Assembly: GCA_964585635.1 (NCBI GenBank)
Contig: CAZPEV010000028.1
Location: 1 to 24,999, forward strand
From: CAZPEV01 sp964585635
Lineage (GTDB): Bacteria; Zixibacteria; MSB-5A5; GN15; JAAZOE01
DNA length: 24,999 nucleotides
Direction of reading: 5' to 3'
Shown: positions 21,049-24,999 of the stretch, one piece after another
Numbering within the stretch: the first letter of the stretch is position 1
How the letters are laid out: every line of letters starts with the position of its first letter
The notes under the pieces: generated by a model
Databases searched by the model: none
Told to the model about the DNA's origin: nothing
What the model saw: only the letters and a program-made list of their open reading frames with translations
Program-made: the position numbers and the translations under genes

Positions 21049-23858
21049 CAGAAATTCCATCCGAAAAAGAAGTCGGTCCTGGTTTGGTCGGAAATCGATT
21101 TGAAATCGTGCGTTCGCGAAAAGTCAAAGCGGAGGACCACGAGATAGCCTAGGGCAATTCGAACCGAGGCGCCGAATGACCCCATCCACCCTTTCCACTG
21201 ATTGTCCCAGGCGGTTCCCAGGTCGTGAAAGATGGCGCCCCTGATGCCCCGCAGGCGGAAAGCACCAAAGGGGAAATCGACCAGAAAATCCTCGATCAGC
21301 GGGAAGCGGATTTCTTCCGAATTGAAGAGAATATTGCGATTGTAGAAATGCCGGCGGCCAAATCCGCGAAATGACCAGCTGCCGCCGAAGTACATCCGCT
21401 GCGGCTCGATCCCCGACGATGAGAAAGCAAAAAAGCGGCTGGCCAGACAGGATAACGAACGGAGCCGCAGGTAATGCCTGAGGTCGGCCGAGGCCATACT
21501 GCTGAAATTACGCTTTGATCTGAGGTCATGGGTGAATCCAACCGTCAGGTTCAGCCGCCGCCCTTCCAGGGGGCCGGTCGATTCCCAGAGGGTATTGTCG
21601 TTGATAATGCTGAGCAAGGGGGTCGCCAGCAAGGCTTGCCGGCGATTAAAGCCGCCGGAGATGTCCTTATCAGAGTAGCGGAGGAACAGGGAGGATTCGA
21701 TCCGGCTGAATTTGGAGACTGGGTAGCTGCCGTGCAGAACTCCTCCGGCCAGACGCTCGAAATAGTAGCCGTCAAAATCGTTGTAATATTCATCGTACAG
21801 GTGAAAGGCACCGATGCCCCAATTGAACCGGCTGGTGCGCCGCATGTAGGTGACGGCGACGTTGAAGCTGGAAAGAAAATCGTCTTTTTGCCGGGCCGTA
21901 TTGGCGATCAGAAAGATAAAGGAGTTATTGCCGAGGACGTCGCTTAAGGCTCCCTGGACGCCGCCGATGGTTCCATAGACGCCTTCGTAGGCGATTGTCG
22001 ACTGGGCGATATCCAGGGAGTAATCGGTCCGGTACTTGACCGCGGCGGACCCGGCGGCGGCGTCGATGCGGCCCGGCAGCCACCGCCCGATCGCCACCGG
22101 CGTGGAATCCGCGGCCAGGGGCGCGGGGAGGCCGAGGGTGGTGCGGAAGATGCTGAAGCCGCGATTCAGGTAGGCTGAAAAGTAGATCTCGTTCGAGTCG
22201 CTTCCGAAGCGGGGATCGAAGGCGCCGGTAATATAATGGGTGACCTGCGACAGCCGTCCGTCGCGATCGCGCGCGAAGATATTAAAGGCGTCGGCGTCCC
22301 CCCTATCCGAGGAGAAGACCATCCGGGCGCCATCGGCGCTTTCCATCGCGCCCCGATCGTGGTATCGTCCGGTCGTTAGCTGTTCCACTCCGCCCTGATC
22401 GAGCGTCAATCGAAACAGCGACAGATAGCCATCCTGACCGCCCTCGCCCCGATCTGACGAAAAGATGACGGTGCGGCCATCGTATCCGAAGCTGGGATCG
22501 ATATCATTGTAGACATCATCGGTCAGCTGGGTCAGCCGGCCGCTCTCAAGGTCGAACATATATAGATCGGCATATCCCGACATGCGGTGGCCGGTGAAGA
22601 CGAGACAGCGGCCATCGGGCGAGAAGCGGGGGGAACTGATCGCCACCAGTTCCCGGAATTCATGCCGTGCGATTATCCGGCGTTTTGGCAGGTCATAGAT
22701 ATAGAGCACATCCCGTTCGTTCGATTTGGAAGAGAACGCCAGCAGGCGGCCGGCGAATTGATCGACCCCGCTGGTCATGAGGTGCAACGATTCGAATTTG
22801 GCCGACAGATCTCCTTTGACCAGCGTCACCGACCGGGTATCGCTTTTGGCGGCAGGGATCATATAGATGGCGCTGTACCCGGCCCTGTTGGCCTTGTAAA
22901 TGACCCACTGCTCTTCTCGTCCGGATTTACCGGCCAGGGTGACCGGCACCGGACGGACAGCGAATTGCCGTTCCGTCAGCCTGACCGCTTTCTGATCGGG
23001 AAGATCGTTGGTCGAGATCTGCGGGAAGTAGGCTTTCTTCAGGTAATAAGCCCAGCGCGCCGACAGCTCTTTCCTATTGTCGCCCAAGGTGAAGGCAACG
23101 ATATCATCGAAGTTGCCGGCGACATGCCAGTTGTCGAACAGGCGGGTCAGCGAGCCCTGGCCGTAATAATCCTCGATGAAGCGGCAGATCGACTCGCCCA
23201 GTTTGTACATGTAGTAGGTGCCGTAGACCGTCCAGAAGTCATCGATTGACGGCAGCGTTCCATTGATAACCATATCCCGGATGATCAGGTCGGATTCGCT
23301 GTCCCACTCGGCCGACCAGTATTCGGCCAAGCCTTCGACGAACCATAGGGGAGGAAAGGCGTCGGCCCCCTTGCCGTACTCCCGCCCGCTGCGGCTGATC
23401 TTGGAGATGGTGAAGACATGCACCAGCTCGTGGCGGATGACGCGATCGAATTCGTGATAAGAACCGCTAAACGGCACCACCACCCGCCCCTTGATAAATT
23501 CGGTGAAGCCGGCCACGTTTTCCGGCAGCAAGGTCGGGGTGATGTTGGTCTGGACAAAGTGATTGGGGTTGCTGTAAATGATAAGGGGGATTTTGGAAAA
23601 TATTTCATGATTGAAGCGCGACGCCAGCAACCGATATGACTCCTCGGCCGAACGGGCGGCAATCTCGGCCAGCGATGCTTCCTGGGTATAGAAGTAGAGC
23701 CGGAAGTGATCGGTGGTCATCACCTGCCAGTCGAACCCGGTGTATTGGACCTTGTTCTTGCCGAAGTAGTACTGGGCCTCGGCCGGCAGCGCCCAGACGG
23801 TCAAGATGGCCACCACGACGGCCATGGCACCTAACTGCTTGACGACGGGACGAGACAT
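21048..23858 (-). CDS. Fusion of secreted gluzincin peptidase, TolB-like propeller and C-terminal Omp85-type barrel
   Basis: The product has 936 residues from the ATG at 23858, chosen because a signal peptide starts there (M-S-R-P-V-V-K, hydrophobic core, cut near A-E-A-Q at about 29); an in-frame GTG at 23921 lacks that logic. The ribosome-binding site is weak. Residues about 30-240 form a gluzincin domain with H143-E-L-V-H147 and E175 in W-F-V-E-G-L-A-E-Y, all ligands present. Residues about 300-560 contain TolB/WD40-like blades such as F-S-P-D-G-R and S-S-D-R-G-E-G-G. The last 300 residues are beta-rich with alternating aromatic strands, resemble the Omp85/surface-antigen barrel, and end in F-G-W-N-F, a typical outer-membrane barrel signal. 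It probably sits in the outer membrane. It is the first gene of a three-gene overlapping operon. Confidence 0.85.
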   Translation of the reverse strand: MSRPVVKQLGAMAVVVAILTVWALPAEAQYYFGKNKVQYTGFDWQVMTTDHFRLYFYTQEASLAEIAARSAEESYRLLASRFNHEIFSKIPLIIYSNPNHFVQTNITPTLLPENVAGFTEFIKGRVVVPFSGSYHEFDRVIRHELVHVFTISKISRSGREYGKGADAFPPLWFVEGLAEYWSAEWDSESDLIIRDMVINGTLPSIDDFWTVYGTYYMYKLGESICRFIEDYYGQGSLTRLFDNWHVAGNFDDIVAFTLGDNRKELSARWAYYLKKAYFPQISTNDLPDQKAVRLTERQFAVRPVPVTLAGKSGREEQWVIYKANRAGYSAIYMIPAAKSDTRSVTLVKGDLSAKFESLHLMTSGVDQFAGRLLAFSSKSNERDVLYIYDLPKRRIIARHEFRELVAISSPRFSPDGRCLVFTGHRMSGYADLYMFDLESGRLTQLTDDVYNDIDPSFGYDGRTVIFSSDRGEGGQDGYLSLFRLTLDQGGVEQLTTGRYHDRGAMESADGARMVFSSDRGDADAFNIFARDRDGRLSQVTHYITGAFDPRFGSDSNEIYFSAYLNRGFSIFRTTLGLPAPLAADSTPVAIGRWLPGRIDAAAGSAAVKYRTDYSLDIAQSTIAYEGVYGTIGGVQGALSDVLGNNSFIFLIANTARQKDDFLSSFNVAVTYMRRTSRFNWGIGAFHLYDEYYNDFDGYYFERLAGGVLHGSYPVSKFSRIESSLFLRYSDKDISGGFNRRQALLATPLLSIINDNTLWESTGPLEGRRLNLTVGFTHDLRSKRNFSSMASADLRHYLRLRSLSCLASRFFAFSSSGIEPQRMYFGGSWSFRGFGRRHFYNRNILFNSEEIRFPLIEDFLVDFPFGAFRLRGIRGAIFHDLGTAWDNQWKGWMGSFGASVRIALGYLVVLRFDFSRTHDFKSISDQTRTDFFFGWNF

Positions 23859-23939
23859 ATTTTCGATCGGTCCGATCAACTGACCTCGCGTTTGGCGGCG
23901 TCTCCCAATAGACGGATACACCGGCCATATGGCTTATCA

Positions 23940-23968
23940 ATAGTATTATCGGATGCGCGAGGGCTCAA
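23940..23968 (-). promoter_or_regulatory. Candidate promoter of the three-gene envelope operon
   Basis: The minus strand has TTGAGC (23963-23968), a 17-nt spacer and TACTAT (23940-23945). Both hexamers match 4 of 6 sigma70 positions. The leader to the ATG at 23858 would be about 75 nt. It lies in the 135-nt gap after the radical SAM gene. Confidence 0.4.
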
Positions 23969-23993
23969 CTCCAGCGTATCATGGCCATCTTCC

Positions 23994-24992
23994 CTATGGC
24001 GACAAGACGATCTGGCTTTGCGTTCCACATTTCCGGCAAGCGCCATGGTCGTCGATCCCTGACAACCTGATCCGGTACCACTCCCTTTCGATCAGGACCT
24101 GGCCGCAGGAGCGGCAATAGCTGTCCGAGCATCCCGGAATATCCATGTTTCCGACGAAACAATGGGAGACATAGGTCTTCATGATGCGATGAGCCCGTTC
24201 CAAGGTGGCCTTTGGCGTCGAAGGATTGGTCATCTGATGACTGGGATGATAGGCCGACAGATGCAGGGGAATTCCGGGATCGACCGAGGCGACAAAGCGT
24301 CCCAGCTTATGAAAATCATCGTCGGCGTCATTGAGGTCGGGGATGATCAGATTGGTCAATTCCAGGTGCGACGATGACGCCGCCACGAGGCGAATGACCT
24401 CCAGTACCGGTTCCAGCTTCCCCTTGCAGACCTGCCGATAAAACTCCGGACGCATTCCCTTTAAGTCGATATTGAAGGCGTCGACCCATGGCAGGAGCTG
24501 CGCCAGCGGCTCCGGATTGATATATCCGTTCGACACCAGGACGTTGACCAAACCGGCTTCCCGCACCGCCGGGGCGGCGTCCAGCAGGTACTCGAACCAG
24601 ATCAGCGGCTCGGTGTAGGTATAGGCGATGCCGATGGAGCCTTGCTGCCTTCCTACCTGGGGCAAGACGCTCGGATCGAGATAGGTGGTCCCGACTCTTT
24701 CCTGGGATATCTGCCAATTCTGGCAGTTGCTGCAGGAGAAATTGCAGCCGTTGGCGCCGATGGACGCAATGACGCTGCCGGGACGAAAATGGTACAGCGG
24801 TTTCTTTTCGATCGGGTCCAGGGCAAGGGTGACGGTTTCGCCATAATTGTCGGTTTTCAGCAGGCCGTTTTCGTTGAATCGACAGCGGCATAGCCCATGC
24901 TGCGTCGGCTTCAGGCGGCAGAGAGCCGGGCACAGACGGCAACGGACGGTCCCCGCGTCCAGCTTATCATAAAATAGCGCTTCCCGCACCAT
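23994..24992 (-). CDS. amrS: AmmeMemoRadiSam-system radical SAM enzyme
   Basis: The product has 332 residues from the ATG at 24992, near the window edge; the start agrees with the family N-terminus (M-V-R-E-A-L-F-Y). The radical SAM cluster motif C83-x3-C87-x2-C90 is intact, inside G-A-N-G-C-N-F-S-C-S-N-C. Four further cysteines precede it (C18, C21, C25, C35) and a C-terminal set follows (C288, C293, C296, C319, C322), typical of this family. Known relatives occur beside AmmeMemoRadiSam partners (AMMECR1- and Memo-type proteins), and the reaction is not firmly established. No partner gene lies in this window, but one could lie upstream beyond the right edge. It ends 135 nt before the envelope operon, on the same strand. 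Confidence 0.93.
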   Translation of the reverse strand: MVREALFYDKLDAGTVRCRLCPALCRLKPTQHGLCRCRFNENGLLKTDNYGETVTLALDPIEKKPLYHFRPGSVIASIGANGCNFSCSNCQNWQISQERVGTTYLDPSVLPQVGRQQGSIGIAYTYTEPLIWFEYLLDAAPAVREAGLVNVLVSNGYINPEPLAQLLPWVDAFNIDLKGMRPEFYRQVCKGKLEPVLEVIRLVAASSSHLELTNLIIPDLNDADDDFHKLGRFVASVDPGIPLHLSAYHPSHQMTNPSTPKATLERAHRIMKTYVSHCFVGNMDIPGCSDSYCRSCGQVLIEREWYRIRLSGIDDHGACRKCGTQSQIVLSP

Positions 24993-24999
24993 GGTCTTA

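Overview
The window looks like a piece of a Gram-negative bacterial chromosome of moderately high GC, probably from a poorly cultured lineage of the FCB type (a Zixibacteria-like organism is my best guess; this rests on gene style, not on any search). Signs of an outer membrane are a lipoprotein, a predicted Omp85-type beta-barrel ending in phenylalanine, and several Sec-exported proteins. The two tRNA genes do not encode CCA. A run of 10 N at 21001-21010 shows that this is an assembled scaffold.

Layout. Positions 1-193 hold the 3' end of an unrecognised plus-strand gene. Positions about 205-450 are non-coding and carry a cluster of small hairpin repeats. Positions 554-6173 are a complete rRNA operon on the minus strand: two tandem sigma70-type promoters, a leader with a boxB-like hairpin and boxA, 16S, tRNA-Ile(GAT), tRNA-Ala(TGC), a second boxA, 23S, 5S and an intrinsic terminator. 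Long-range complementary arms flank both 16S and 23S, as expected for RNase III processing stems.

Positions 6414-13459 hold accessory genes, mostly on the minus strand: a large secreted M16 (PreP-like) zinc protease, a secreted DUF3887-alpha/beta hydrolase, a small plus-strand DUF1801/DUF5655-like protein, and a secreted protein that joins LIM-type zinc fingers to a DA1-like HELMH metallopeptidase domain. A hairpin repeat related to the one near 310 lies at 13575-13601.

Positions 13764-17490 hold a chaperone cluster on the minus strand, in transcription order hsp20, dnaK, dnaJ, without grpE or hrcA. Positions 17696-23858 hold three overlapping minus-strand genes: a 936-residue protein fusing a gluzincin peptidase, a TolB-like propeller and a C-terminal outer-membrane barrel; a BamB-like propeller lipoprotein; and a cytoplasmic HEAT-repeat protein. 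The last gene, 23994-24992, is an AmmeMemoRadiSam-type radical SAM enzyme.

The most distinctive content is the envelope-linked, translationally coupled three-gene operon, the exported LIM-DA1 peptidase, and the well-preserved regulatory and processing architecture of the rRNA operon. No CRISPR array, insertion sequence, integrase or phage gene was seen.
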